Shown: piece after piece, positions 38,001-48,289 of the stretch
Layout of the letters: the number at the start of each line of letters is the position of its first letter
Numbering within the stretch: the first letter of the stretch is position 1
From: Elmis aenea
Taxonomy: Eukaryota > Arthropoda > Insecta > Coleoptera > Elmidae
Reading direction: 5' to 3'
Assembly (NCBI GenBank): GCA_947652605.1
Contig: OX393577.1
Location: 33,917,466-33,981,465, forward strand
DNA length: 64,000 nt
Translations under genes and position numbers: made by a program
The notes under the pieces: generated by a model
What the model was told of the DNA's origin: nothing
Seen by the model: the letters and a program-made list of their open reading frames with translations, nothing else
Database searches by the model: none

Positions 38001-41000
38001 AACAGCATTACTGCAGTTAAGACTCCTACAATTACTTCTACATATCCATCGTCATCTTTACGAGCAGCAACTACAAAATAAATATGTTTATGGCTCGCAA
38101 ATAAAAATTGTTGTCAATTTACTTGTTTCAAACGTATCCATAGAATTTTCGCCTTGAGAATTAATTATTAATTCGTCTTCGTTTAATTCTGAAACTTCTT
38201 CTTCAGTCGAATTCCCGGCGACAGGTACTAGAACACGTGCTAATCAGTAATGATCGCTACTGCTTGAATGCAAACTGCCACGAAAGCACTGAAAATTGAT
38301 CTCTAGCAAAGATAGCCCACGGTGCCGACGCTTCACAGCCAGAATACGGTTAAAACAAGCGTATCAGGTTTTATTAAAACAGAACGTTTACCCAACTTTA
38401 AATACAACGTAATTAAATCTAGATTCCCGCAAGTTGTTTTACTTTAGTACAAACTTATCAACGAAACCTACTCCGTCGAGGCTTAGAGGCTGAGATGATT
38501 ATTGAAAGTTTACCCTGAGGGCTGTGATCTCCCCTGCACTTAAAATATCTCCGCCAATTTCTGTATCCAGTAGTGCAAAATTCAGCCCTAGGTAATTATT
38601 ACAGGTCAGGAGAAGCGAAAAGAGGAATACGTTAACATAAAATGAACGTTTTGCGTTTTTGTGTCTGGTCTAATTTAAATGACGATCTCGTAATTAAAGT
38701 CGTTCTGTGGCAGTTGCAAATGAGTTTATTTTGTATAAAATAAAAGAGTTACCCGAATCAAAGGTTATTTCGCTCAACATAATCCATCGTGATGCGAAGA
38801 ATAAGCGTATTTTGATGAAACGAGCTATTCTGTGATGTAAATGAATAGAAACATTTCGAGCTATTTCTAAAATGCGATCGGGCATATAAGTATAGGACAG
38901 TGTGCGACCATTGTAATACTTTCCTCCAATACTGAACATTATTTTGGCTTTAGAGAAAACCTGTAAATTTTAAACTGGGGTAGCATCTATCGATTAGTTG
39001 AATTAATATGTCTAACCTGCACGTCGCGGCTAAAATAGTTGTTCGTAAATAAATGAACGGCGCTGAAGTTTCTCGTTTCATCAAACTCAAATAGCAGTTC
39101 AACATAACCACTCGCTGTGGAATCATTCTTCCAACCCACCCAGCCATTACCTGAGGAAGGAACCAAAACACAGAAGTTATTATGTATTGTAGCTACAACA
39201 ACAAAAGGCATACTAACCCTTGCCGTAACCGATATCAAGCCGGAAGTTGTCTGCTCCGGTTTCTCCATCTACTAAGCGACCCAGACCTCCGTGAAGTTCA
39301 CTTTGAAACTGCTGACCGTCGTACGAACTATCTTCCAAACCTTGTGCTGCTTCAGATCCCTGTGGCATACTGTACGAGAGCACCCCACCTGCTCATAAAA
39401 ATTCTTTTAGTCGATTGCTTTAGCTAAGTGCATTCGTATGTGCTTTCGATAAATTTTTTGTTCGCGGTTATAATAGAATTGGCGTTTTCATTGTACCGAT
39501 AGCGCGTGCACTGTATTGATAAATCATAGTCGCTGCAATCCATTATTACAACTGCAACCGCTTCATCTGGTGAAGCGTGACAGGCAAGAGAATATAGAAA
39601 TTTTGTATTGGCGGTTTATTATATTTTGCTTTTATGGCTCAAGGACCGACATTCTCTTCATTTCGTAAATGCAATCGTTCGTCTCTTTATTGCAGTTTGC
39701 TAGGGGTCTAAACATATATACGACACTCGCCTTTGATGTGGTAGGTATACATTCCAAAGGACGAGCGTGTGTTGCGGCCCTTCTTTCGTTCTCGACTCAT
39801 AAAACAAGCCAGTAAGTGCGTGGATTGTCGAAATTACAGTTCGTGTCCTGTCTTTTACGTTACGTTTTACTATAACTAACATGCACTAGTGAGAACATGC
39901 ATTAAAAGGCAATCACGTCTGCCTATAGAAAATCTAATTAAGTTCAGTTCCGTCAGCTGTATGCGAGATGCTGAACCAAACGTTGACTGAATGCGCCGTC
40001 ATTATGTAATCCGTATTATCCGAATTAGGACGATAATTCAGTTTCATGGCGCGGGTGGCAACGCGACATCTGCTAGAGCTCCTTAACTTATTTGAGAAGC
40101 ATGCAGACTTGTTTATTAAGATGCCGAGACATTATACAGTATATTAAAATAAACCGATATTTTAAACACTTTAAATGGCTGTAAACGACATGGTTTGTTT
40201 TGTGATTTACATGATAAACATTTTAAAAATTGTCTGGACAAGAAAATAAAAATGACGTTACATAAATATAAATTTTGTAAGCGGTTTTAGGTTAAATATT
40301 GAACGATATTATAACAGTAGAGGTTGCTTGTGCTAATGGACAAAATACAGTTTTGTATTATTTTGTGTAGTGTGAGAACCGCGTTTGGTTTTCACTCAAA
40401 GAAAGAGTGTATTTATGTTGTAGGTGTAAAGTTAAATCCGGCATTTTATGAAACGCCTAGACATTTTACAAAAAGCCGGTCAAACGAGTAAATTATGGCT
40501 TTATTATAACCTCATACATTTATTTATAAAAAGCTTTAACCAACCTTTAATCTGACCCTCATTTATTTGGTCAGTAGTAGAGGGTCAGGTTAAAAGTGGT
40601 TAAAAGTTTTTTAAAAAAATAAACAATAAAAATGAAGCTAATAGATTTGTTTCCAATAAAAACAATTCTGCTGGCATTTTGTTATTTGCCTAGTCAAAAC
40701 GGCATGCTCGTTGTGCCGACTTTTTATAAATTGCCTTGGCATTTTATAAAAAGCCGAATTTTTCATTATGGTTACGAAATAATTATGCATCAAACTAAAT
40801 ATATGTGATGCTAATTGTACTTCTTAATTGTATGTTTTAAATTTGTTATATTAATAATTTCTTTCTTATCAACATTAGAAATTTGGTATTGGTAGGTTAG
40901 GCAAAAAACGTAATCATATGGAGTTGCTGAAATCAAATCCAACTTGCTTAGTTTTTGCTCTTATAGGCTTATAACGCCTTATTTCACTTTTTGTATTGCC

Positions 41001-44000
41001 TTTTAACGATTTTTAAAAAATTTGATTTAATCATTTTATTCAATATTCGTCAACTGGTTGCATAAAATCTTAATATGGCGCCTAAAAGAAATTAAAAATT
41101 TGACTATCGCATCTAAAAAATTAAGCAGGCTGGGTCAATCGCAACGTCATACGATTGTACCATTTACCCAACCTACAAGTACCAAATTTTAAATGTTGTT
41201 AATAAAAAATGTGTAGTCAATACTCGTGATTGAGGGTCATCAGTTTTTCCCATTATGTTTTAGGTTGGATGCAATTTGTATATTTTTAATATAGATTTTT
41301 ATTTAGAACGTTCAAACTCTTTTTTTCTCCTAATTCAACCATTGTTTTATCTTTGGCGATTTTATTACTTCCTGTATATTGTATAGTAAGTTGTGTTTTG
41401 TAATATTTTTCAATTTAAAATTGAAAAACAAATTAATACATAGTTCACAGTTTATTAATAAAATATTTAAGTTCAAAGGTATTAAGCCAACGAACCAACT
41501 TTTTCAAAATCAAAATCGTGACTCATTTAATTATACAACCACACAAATTTTTAATTAAGCATGTTTTTTTCAATTGAATACATTTAAATTTGTATCATTT
41601 ATTATAGCGTCTTTTAACGAAAAAAAAAGGTGATTTGTAATGAGCAACAAACTTTAGTTAGTTATCTGCTCACAAATGCATTAAAAAACGAATGGGAGTA
41701 TATAGCAACAAGAATGAGTTTCAGTTAAGTGTGGGGGTGTAATTAATCAGTGTCAGAGCCAATGTTGACCGAAGACGATATAATATAACTTGCAGAAGCA
41801 GCGTTGTGCTTCTTAACGTATCCATAATTAATAGCGTAGTCGCACATTGAGTGACGGAGCATGAATAGTTTAGGTACTTACCCTCGTACAAGCACCCAAG
41901 AAGTTCAAGACGTAAGCACACAGTACGACGGTGGACGCTGTACGGTAATATTCGTATTTTGCTGGCGAAAATGGGTGGCATCAAACGGTGGCTCTCTACA
42001 GTTGCTGTATCACTGTTGCCTCGCAGGATCTGAAACATTTGTGATTGGTACCTAATGTTCTGTTTATTCGCCCATAATCAGAGCTGTCTTGCTTGATGCT
42101 CTGCATTGTTTGCGAGCATCCAATCGTAGTATGCTGCCACGATATAGAAACGACGCCTTTTACGAGACTTGTGCTTGTCGTTGGACTGTTTTACATAACA
42201 AGCGTAACGTGATATTCGAATCTGATAAAGACATTCGTTACTTAGTTTAAACGAAGCGATGATACGCAATTTGATCACATAGTGCTTCAAAACGGAGACG
42301 TTTACGTATTATTATAGCAATATTAAAGAAATTAAATAATGCTTGAAATATGACCTCTCACCCGCTAAATTGTAATTGGTATAAAGGAGTTTTATTGCCG
42401 AGGTGTTGTTAAATAAAACACACTAATATTTTTCATAAAACCTTATTTGACTCGACTAAAACTGGTTCGTTGGAATTACGGAACAGCTTTGGTCGAAGAT
42501 AAAACACATTAGTGGATCAAAGTTTTAGGAAGAGTAAATAATATAAATTGATGATTGCATCTCCTCGAAATACAACGTGAAAATAAAATTAGCGTCTTGT
42601 TTATAATATCTCATCACTCATTTTCTTTCCAAATTATCAAAAATATATTCCACGTTTTCATCAGTGTATTGCGAAACAGTAATTACATATTTTTAAGATT
42701 TTTATCGTTTCACTTTCCAATATGAAGCAAAGAGTCCCGATTAAGAGGGATTTACATTTTTGGTTTTGCCCATGGTTATGCTTAGATTGTTTCGCCCATG
42801 ATAGAATAACCGTTTACAATGTCGGTTTTGTCCATAGTTTTACTCAAGCGCTAGAACACATCAACCAGTCTAATTCATATGCGCGTTCATTGCAGACATA
42901 GATGATGATTTCGTTTTCATAATACTTTGTGTTTTTATTTAAATAAATAGCAAGCGAATGAAAAATGTTCAAAAAGAACGTAGAGCAAGGAGCGAATAAA
43001 GCGTACAGCTTCAATGTCACACATTACATTGCTAAAACATATAGTAGTAGATGATAATAGAAATTACATGAACGTACCTAGATAAGAATTTGTTACACCG
43101 AATTTCTAGAAGAAGGATATTTTTTGATGAGAAAAGCAAAAACACCTCACAAAAAATTGTCAGCGACCCTGCAAGGTGAACAAAAATCAAGCAAGCAAAA
43201 TCAACTTTTATTCACATAGACCAATATGCTGGAGGCAAAACCAAAAAATTTAATAGTTCTAATTAAAGACAATCGCAGCTGGCTAAATGTTTCTACATTT
43301 TTAAAATGAAGTTTATTCCGTTTCCTAGCTAACTTCGACATTCAGCAAAAGTAAAAAACAAAATTAAATATTACACAATAACTAAAAAATTAATAGGCAA
43401 GTTTTTGTTTTATTTTTATTCTGTAAAATGGAGACGGGTAACAATTTCATAAAAGAGCTAATTATATTCTTGTTTTACGCTAAAAATTAAATTCTTAAGT
43501 TTTAGCAGCATTTTAAACACGGTCGACGCTCAACGTCGTGACGCTTAAATATTTAAACGCATGGGCTTTGTAAAATCCTACTAAATCTTTCGTAACTCCT
43601 TTAATGTTTTAGTACACGCACGACTTATCTCATTTGGAAAAACAAATTCTTTGCAACAATGATTCTGACAAGACAAGTAAAAAAGAATCGTGTCTTCGAA
43701 ACTGCAAATGATGTATAATTTAGCTATTGATTGTGTCGCATCATCGAATGAAAAAAAAAAAAGTCTTGTATATTTAAAAAAAAGAGAGTTCGTATAACCA
43801 CAATTTATGTAGTAATTTTTTTATGCTCACACGTCCAATATCACAGTGCTTAAAATCAAAAATAAATTTGTGGATCATACTTACTAAAAGATAATAAAAA
43901 ATCTAATTTAATGTAACGCAATGACGGTGCTGGTAAAAGCTGTTAAAAATATTTTGAACATAAAGACACCGAACAAAAAATAATTTTTCATTCTTAGAAT

Positions 44001-47000
44001 ATTCTTTTTCAGGCGCAAGTATTATCAAAAGAGTATATCTATTAGGCACTTATTTTTAAGTGCAATCTAAAAGGTGTACGAAGTTTTTTTAAACGGGCAG
44101 AAAGAGAGGCTAGTCGATCCACAATTATTATCCAAGTTGTAACTTTTAAATTTTTATTTATCAATTGAGGGAGTTGACATTGTAAATTTTACCTTCACCT
44201 CCACCATTTTTTTGGTAAAATCACTGAAAATTATAATTTTATTTTTTGAAGAGCTTTAATTATTTTCTTAATAATAATAATTTTGTGTACTAAAATTCCC
44301 GATTACTTTTTTTTTTAAAAATAATTTTAGATTTTTGAGGTTATATGTGTGTCACGCATCTTATAATTTAATATTGCTAAAGCGTTTAGTAGTATAAAAA
44401 TTAATTTTTCTCAATATGTTTTTAAGTAAATTAATTAATTACCTAAACAATTAATTGTTGTGTCTTTTATATTTACTTTTATTAAATTTTAATCATTTTT
44501 ATATTATAAAATTACAAACATTGTGTAAAATACAGTTTTATAAAACAGAAGACATCTAGTAAAAAGTTATTCCACTTGCATGACTGCTTAGGTTCAAAAA
44601 AGTAGTTTATTAAATTATATTAAAAACTCAGTACCAAGTTAGGGCTAACCAACAAAGAAACAATGCGGGCTGAACAACTCCACTGCTTAAATCATATTAT
44701 CTTAGCGTGCAGTGTAGGTGGTTGGCAGAAGACACTTATGAGATAAAAAGATTGTATTATATTTAAAGTTCTTTGTGCCACCGGGTGCCCAGATGACGTT
44801 GATCTCTATCTTTAATTAAAGTTTTATTTAGTGTTTAGTTGGTAATCGGAAAAACATTTCTGTCGGAGCTGTAGAAATTAAAGTTTGTTTTCTTTCTTTA
44901 CAGGTTATTTTTGTTGTTGAAGTAAGTCTAGTCATAGATTTCCGTATGTCAATGCTATCAGCTCATTTTTGGCATCAGTAAATTGCCTGTATCAAACGGT
45001 GACTTCGCATTGATCGTTGAGCTCTTTAGAATTGCACGCGAGCCAGCGGTGATCGTTACGAGTCAATTTCGAGTCAGTTTGCGGTAACATCCGTGTTCAG
45101 CCGTCCCATCAACGACCGTCACACGGGTCAATGTGGCTCGATATCTCTTTAAATGGGAAAATCTTTTCACAAAGAAAATATATGGACATGACATCAACAT
45201 TTTACTATCTTTAAGATATGCTTAACGGATTACGATGTATTTATATGCCAAAGAGATGTGATAATCTATTGATCTCCGTATAAATATACGATCTTTTTAA
45301 TAGAGACACTTTGCATTATCAATAAATTATTAAAATATCTGTGTAAGGACAAAATAAAATAATTAAAACAATGCTTATGTATCCGGTATTTACATTGGAC
45401 GTTGAACATTTTAAAACTAATACTATATAAAATTATTATTATAATTATTTGAACAGTGGTAACTAATTAGTCCTGCCTTTTAAATGAGATAAAATTAAGG
45501 TCTTATTTTAGCTTACATCATTTTCGATTTCGCGACTTCGTCTCGGTTATTTACCGCCATGATGAGATTAAACTGAGACAAGACAACACAAGACGAGAAG
45601 CCTCAACTAACAACGTGATACAAATTACATTTTGTATGTGTAGACTATCTTAGTACCAGAAATAAATGAAAGACAGTTAATGAAATACATATATACCCAT
45701 ATAATTAGACTCTTCCTCCGTAAATAAAAAGTTAAGACTGCATCCTTTTAAACTTTGTTAGCTTATGTTGCAAACAGAACAGAGTGCAAACCTGTTAATA
45801 TTTCATCAATATTTAAATAAAAAATAACTGATAATGTCATTGAAATATAATATTGTAGATTTAATAATATAGCTACATATAAACTTTTAAATCGAAAAAA
45901 AAGTTTTCCATTGTAGAAAATTTTCCAATTTTGTTTAATAGTGATAATGGTGAATCAAGGTCCATAAAAACTATAAACTATTAAGCATTACAGTAACTTT
46001 TGGGATTTGGTATAACTATTTTGAATTAATTGACAAAAGGAATCTCGAATTGAGATAAATTTACTTAGTAGGTACATAATGTTACGGCCAAAGCTCGAAA
46101 CCGGCCAGAGTGGGAAGTGTCCGACCAATTCGAGAAATGAGCAATGTCGCTGTTAATTGACGGGCCAATGTCCGATATGTTTGGTCAATTCCCGATTTGG
46201 CCGGCCAGCTTGCGAAATGGCATGGAGCGATCGGCCAAAGTCGGAAGAAAAAAATTAAGAGCAGATTTTGGTGCGTCTGTATAACTTCATACTCTGGTAC
46301 TTGTCTGTTTCGTGAGAGCCAGTAGTGTCTATTGTCACTTTTTGCTTTATTACTTATTTAAAAAAAAAGCTTTAACCAACCTTTAACCTGACCCTCTTTC
46401 CCTGATTAAATAAATGACGGTCAGGTTTGAGGTTGTTTAAAGTTTTTTTTAAAGAAAACAAACTGTATTTGTGCCCACGGATTCCAGTGTGAGCAGTTTC
46501 TCGTGCAGAATGGAAAACTCTTTTCTGGAATACAGAATACAGAATACAGTACATCGAATATTGGCCAGGGATTTCCCGGCACTTCGGGAAGTGGCCGGCC
46601 AAAGTAACGTCATTTCCAGTACATCGGACATTGGCCACACGCCACGGCCAAAGTGCGAAATGGCCGGCCAATTCGGGAATTGACCAAACTTCGGACTTTG
46701 GCCGTAACACATATAACTTATATTGAGCATCAATTGTTTTTTAAATTATAGTTACTCAGGTTATTTGAATTATAGTGATTTAAATATCTTCAAACGTTTG
46801 GATTACATAGCAACAAGTAATTTCTAGTGGTATTTTTGAATAGCTGACAAATATCACCATTTTTAAAATTTTCAGGATGACTGTTATACCGTTACATTTA
46901 ATAAGGCGCTTTAGTATTTTAGTTACAATTAAAAGTTTATTGGTTTTATGTTAGTGCATTATTATACATAGATAATCAAAATAAAAAATGTGTATGTGAC

Positions 47001-47980
47001 AGACATTAAAAATGTACATTTTTGATAGTGGTTATCGATAGAGCCTTTAAAAGTATAATACAAAGTGCGTGCAATTTTCTAAATTTTCAAATAATAACTA
47101 ATATGTAGAGCGTTTAAGTTGAAACGACAATCCAAAATTAAATAAAAACGGTAAAAGATTTAAAAAAAATCTGTTTATGTAGGATTGTAGTTTATAAAAA
47201 ACCCTTATAACTTGTTTTGATTAAATTTAAAATTAAGTACAAAATTCAAATTTATTTTTCGAAAACGGCTCCAAAAATTTGTTTCAAAGTTTGGTATGTT
47301 ATAGAGTTTATTTTTCTTAGTAAAATGCCGTTTGTCTTAACTATCTTAAATTTTCGAGAATAAAGTTATGACTAAATAAAAAAAATTCGCGATCACAATA
47401 CTTTCTTCATACTACGTATGGCGAAAGTAAAAAAAAAGTAAAAATGTTTTTTAAGTACGCTTTGATTTTTCATATGTCATAACACGCATGAAACGTCATG
47501 TAGACAAACGTCATCAACGTTATGTTGACAGATGTCTTTTACAAAAATGAGGCTAATTAAAGTCCCTGAGGCGACGTTTTAAAGTTTTTACGCCCACAAA
47601 TACAGAAACTTATTCGTTGATACACACAATATATATATGGCGAAAGTTATTTGGTGGCCACAGGGGTTTATTTTGTACCATATATGCTAACAATACGTAA
47701 TATTTTAACTTGTATGAACGTATGTAACCTTAATATCCTTAAACTTACCTGTTTCCCATCCCAGCGTTTATATTCTATCCATTCTCCCACACCTGGTCTC
47801 CAATATTCTACCGTATATTCTTCGGCATATTCTTGGCCACGTCCTCTGTCATACCGTCCTTGGGTTTGTACTCCTGTTAGCACATAAACTTCTTCCAAAT
47901 CAATTTGGAGATACTCACGCACACCTTTTTCTACTTGTTGTTTGGGGCACCAAGCGCCACCAGCTTTTTCAACCCTTAAC
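28873..47980 (-). CDS. Ddr: Discoidin domain receptor, 5'-incomplete, 14 exons, kinase domain atypical
   Basis: Fourteen GT/AG exons on the minus strand join in phase: 47980-47749, 42029-41882, 39388-39218, 39150-39017, 38960-38753, 38239-38123, 38070-37895, 34519-34115, 34057-33920, 33862-33552, 33495-33403, 33332-33191, 29221-29072, 29022-28873. They encode 857 residues and a stop. Order: discoidin (F5/8C) domain from its middle (GGAWCPKQQ...LQIDL) to about residue 126; discoidin-like domain to about 300; acidic stalk; TM about 348-371 ([19 protein letters not shown]); Pro/Ser-rich juxtamembrane segment with a TPNY motif; tyrosine-kinase fold about 565-855. Vertebrate DDRs are collagen-binding receptor kinases. 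Here the glycine loop is GSCHAG, the beta-3 Lys is Arg599, HRD is HKD, DFG is DVA, and the alpha-F Asp is Ser766, while Glu620, Asp707 and Asp725 remain. Residue numbers count from the first visible residue. Signal peptide and first half of the discoidin domain are missing. Family assignment is firm; loss of activity is inference. Confidence 0.93.
29072..29221 (-). CDS. Ddr: Ddr exon: kinase C-lobe
   Basis: Follows a 4-kb intron full of transposon relics. Encodes [19 protein letters not shown], matching SDVWAFGVTLWE of DDRs except that the invariant Asp is Ser, then [20 protein letters not shown]. Confidence 0.92.
29417..29655. mobile_element. hAT-like MITE with perfect 8-bp duplication
   Basis: Flanked by CAGTCAAG on both sides (29409-29416 and 29656-29663). 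Ends CAAAAACTGAGAACGG and the inverse of CAGGGACTAAAAACG. Interior full of GAACGAAAACGAAAT words. A related copy lies at 34631. Confidence 0.88.
29868..30160 (-). pseudogene. Tc1-like transposase relic (DDE region)
   Basis: On the minus strand, [12 protein letters not shown] recalls the Tc1 DNA/RPHTA motif, [11 protein letters not shown] the SPDLNPIE motif, and [18 protein letters not shown] then SKGRCNSI the C-terminal end. The order is correct for Tc1, but stops and a frame shift break it. Inactive. Confidence 0.6.
30577..30670. mobile_element. Candidate piggyBac-like end with internal inverted words
   Basis: TTAACACGTTTACCGCC at 30577 followed by two CGCCGTGGTGGT...TGACCGGC units. TTAA plus a CACGTTTACCGCC start is like piggyBac-type ends. 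No partner end is found, so it may be a solo remnant. Confidence 0.3.
30755..31480 (+). pseudogene. PIF/Harbinger transposase relic
   Basis: Frame 31040-31192 begins [20 protein letters not shown] and includes [13 protein letters not shown], like the N-terminus of Harbinger nucleases. After a shift, 31275-31430 reads [20 protein letters not shown] then ATLRFLATG, a hallmark of the family's helix-turn-helix. The catalytic part is missing. The GC-rich 30755-30990 stretch with inverted GCGCTTTCC words is probably the 5' end of the element. Confidence 0.65.
31880..32600. repeat. Remnants of CAGGGTG palindromic repeats
   Basis: Contains CAACCCTGTATTTTC at about 32150 and AAACACCCTGCATAT at about 32205, both element-end like. 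32215-32585 then matches 55135-55500 (TAAGGAATTTA, GGTAAGTTTGTGTCATAACT, AACGGCGAGCG, AGCGAGATACC). Boundaries are decayed. Confidence 0.6.
33191..33332 (-). CDS. Ddr: Ddr exon: kinase catalytic and activation loops
   Basis: Acceptor CATAG, donor GTAATG. Encodes [21 protein letters not shown] is DVA. The activation loop keeps two Tyr (SQYRKDYAE) where DDRs have three. [12 protein letters not shown] closes the exon. Confidence 0.93.
33403..33495 (-). CDS. Ddr: Ddr exon: kinase catalytic loop, first part
   Basis: Flanked by introns of 56 and 70 bp. Encodes [20 protein letters not shown] and DLAA, so the HRD motif reads HKD. The catalytic Asp is retained. Ends with two bases of the split Arg codon. 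Confidence 0.92.
33552..33862 (-). CDS. Ddr: Ddr exon: kinase N-lobe
   Basis: Acceptor TTTCAG, donor GTAAAT. Encodes [20 protein letters not shown], where VVVR replaces VAVK, then the alpha-C helix with Glu620 ([10 protein letters not shown]), NICKVLGVC and the hinge [16 protein letters not shown]. Confidence 0.92.
33920..34057 (-). CDS. Ddr: Ddr exon: start of kinase domain (glycine loop)
   Basis: Acceptor TGTAG, donor GTACAG. Encodes [19 protein letters not shown]. The expected GxGxFG loop reads GSCHAG: first and third Gly are kept, the second is Cys and the Phe is Ala. Using GTACAG as donor is what restores alignment with the next exon. Confidence 0.87.
34115..34519 (-). CDS. Ddr: Ddr exon: Pro/Ser-rich juxtamembrane region
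   Basis: Acceptor TTGTAG, donor GTAATC. 135 codons in phase 0, rich in Pro, Ser and Asn, with several Tyr, including YYTPNYS near residue 445, which resembles the NPxY-type docking motif of DDR juxtamembrane regions. Preceded by a 3.4-kb intron that carries the foldback-like element. Confidence 0.88.
34631..34775. mobile_element. Truncated copy of the GAACGAAAACGAAA hAT MITE
   Basis: Starts CAGGAACTGCGAACGGAACG, like the end of 29417-29655, with the same GAACGAAAACGAAA words, then fades out near the AAACCGGTTTTA word. No right end. Ddr intron. The 110-codon minus frame here is not a gene. Confidence 0.6.
34776..35646. other. Ddr intron 7 (5' of the foldback element in plus order)
   Basis: AT-rich intron sequence with A-runs. 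Nothing recognised. Its last eight bases are the left target duplication of the foldback element. Confidence 0.5.
35647..36996. mobile_element. Foldback-like element with 15-bp repeat arms
   Basis: The outer parts of both arms are tandem arrays of the 15-mer GGTCAACTGGGCGAC: six copies at 35657-35744, and about eight in inverse orientation at 36868-36990. Inward of these, unique arms pair (AAGAAGTATGATTGCACAAT at 35921 and its inverse near 36690). The centre is AT-rich and non-coding. GTTTTAAA flanks both ends (35639-35646 and 36997-37004). Architecture and duplication length resemble Drosophila FB elements; the sequence itself is unrelated as far as I can see. The frame 35466-35735 translates the repeat and is not a gene. 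Confidence 0.85.
37005..37894. other. Ddr intron 7, remainder
   Basis: AT-rich intron between the foldback element and the transmembrane exon. No feature recognised. Confidence 0.5.
37895..38070 (-). CDS. Ddr: Ddr exon: transmembrane segment
   Basis: Acceptor TTGTAG, donor GTAACA. Encodes one 24-residue hydrophobic helix followed by a basic stop-transfer RRHK, then GVTINMK at the start of the cytoplasmic part. Confidence 0.92.
38123..38239 (-). CDS. Ddr: Ddr exon: acidic extracellular stalk
   Basis: Acceptor ATTAG (pyrimidine-poor), donor GTAAAT. The frame is fixed by the phases of both neighbours and encodes a Glu/Asn-rich stalk ([13 protein letters not shown]). Little sequence conservation is expected here, so the acceptor is slightly less certain than the others. 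Confidence 0.8.
38240..38752. other. Ddr intron 5
   Basis: 513-bp intron with no recognised element. Its GC content is somewhat higher than in the large introns. Confidence 0.6.
38753..38960 (-). CDS. Ddr: Ddr exon: end of discoidin-like domain
   Basis: Acceptor TTACAG, donor GTAACT. Encodes the [19 protein letters not shown] block and [11 protein letters not shown], the closing strands of the domain. Intron to the previous exon is 56 bp. Confidence 0.92.
39017..39150 (-). CDS. Ddr: Ddr exon: discoidin-like domain
   Basis: Acceptor CCTCAG, donor GTTAGA. Encodes GWVGWKNDS and [20 protein letters not shown], typical of the family. Separated from the previous exon by a 67-bp intron. Confidence 0.92.
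39218..39388 (-). CDS. Ddr: Ddr exon: start of discoidin-like domain
   Basis: Acceptor GAGCAG, donor GTTAGT. Encodes [14 protein letters not shown] and [17 protein letters not shown], matching the linker and first strands of the DDR discoidin-like domain. Confidence 0.92.
39389..41881. other. Ddr intron 2
   Basis: 2.5-kb intron. Contains a short hairpin repeat at 40531-40620 shared with 46369-46455. Otherwise nothing is recognised; the short open frame at 39700-39882 has no support. Confidence 0.5.
40531..40620. repeat. Short hairpin repeat, copy 1
   Basis: AAAGCTTTAACCAACCTTTA then CTGACCCTC, a short loop, then GAGGGTCAGGTTAAAAG and GGTTAAAAGTTTTTTA. The arms are inverse. The same unit occurs at 46369-46455. 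Confidence 0.65.
41882..42029 (-). CDS. Ddr: Ddr exon: end of discoidin domain
   Basis: Acceptor TTTCAG, donor GTAAGT. Encodes the segment ending [14 protein letters not shown], the C-terminal strand and closing Cys of the discoidin domain. Confidence 0.92.
42030..46080. other. Ddr intron 1 (first visible), left part
   Basis: AT-rich, no exon recognised. 45000-45135 is a GC-richer patch (CACGCGAGCCAGCGG, CAACGACCGTCACACGGG) that could be regulatory or a non-coding alternative leader. Confidence 0.45.
46081..46708. mobile_element. Palindromic element with GTTACGGCC ends
   Basis: Starts GTTACGGCCAAAG and ends CTTTGGCCGTAAC; both arms are filled with GGCC-rich words (GGCCGGCCAATTCGGG and similar). 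A copy of the short hairpin repeat (46369-46455) sits inside. The target duplication is unclear. Open frames at 46372-46733 on both strands follow the repeat and are not genes. Confidence 0.7.
46369..46455. repeat. Short hairpin repeat, copy 2, nested
   Basis: AAGCTTTAACCAACCTTTAA, CCTGACCCTC, loop, GGTCAGGTTTGAGG, GTTTAAAGTTTTTT. Same unit as 40531-40620, here inserted into the GTTACGGCC element. Confidence 0.65.
47000..47665. repeat. Dispersed TTTCGCC repeat, copy A
   Basis: Shares many blocks in order with 58060-58670: AATGTACATTTTTGA, ACAAAGTGCGTGCA, AAATAATAACTAATAT, CATGAAACGTCAT-like, ATACACACAATATAT and ATGGCGAAAGT. Also carries, inverted, the CTTTCGCC...GAAGAAAGTATTG block of 57945-57975. 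Directly upstream (plus order) of the first visible Ddr exon. Confidence 0.65.
47749..47980 (-). CDS. Ddr: Ddr exon: discoidin domain, first visible
   Basis: Acceptor TTTCAG, donor GTAAGT. Starts with one base of a split codon, so at least one coding exon lies upstream. Encodes GGAWCPKQQ and [20 protein letters not shown], the conserved core of the F5/8C fold. Confidence 0.92.
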
Positions 47981-48289
47981 CTGAAAATGAAATAAAATCA
48001 GTTATATAACAACTATTAATACTAAACTTTAATGTGTTTTTATAATAAATATATATTGTAAAATAGTCTTTATATAAAAATATATATTTTTAAAAGTTTT
48101 TGCGACAATCCAAGATCAGAGCAACGAAAAATAAATTTTTATTCATGTACTTTTTAATTTAAAAAATTGCAAGTTCTATTTTAGACCTGTAAATATAGTT
48201 GTTATTTGTTCAAGGAATAAATTTTTCAAGCCCACAAAATCTGCTTAAGTTTTTCTTTATAGCTATTTATGTACATAAATCAAATCTGT

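Noticed and set aside
46372..46733. Frames of 112, 94 and 70 codons on both strands
   Set aside because: All lie within the GTTACGGCC palindrome and follow its GGCC words.
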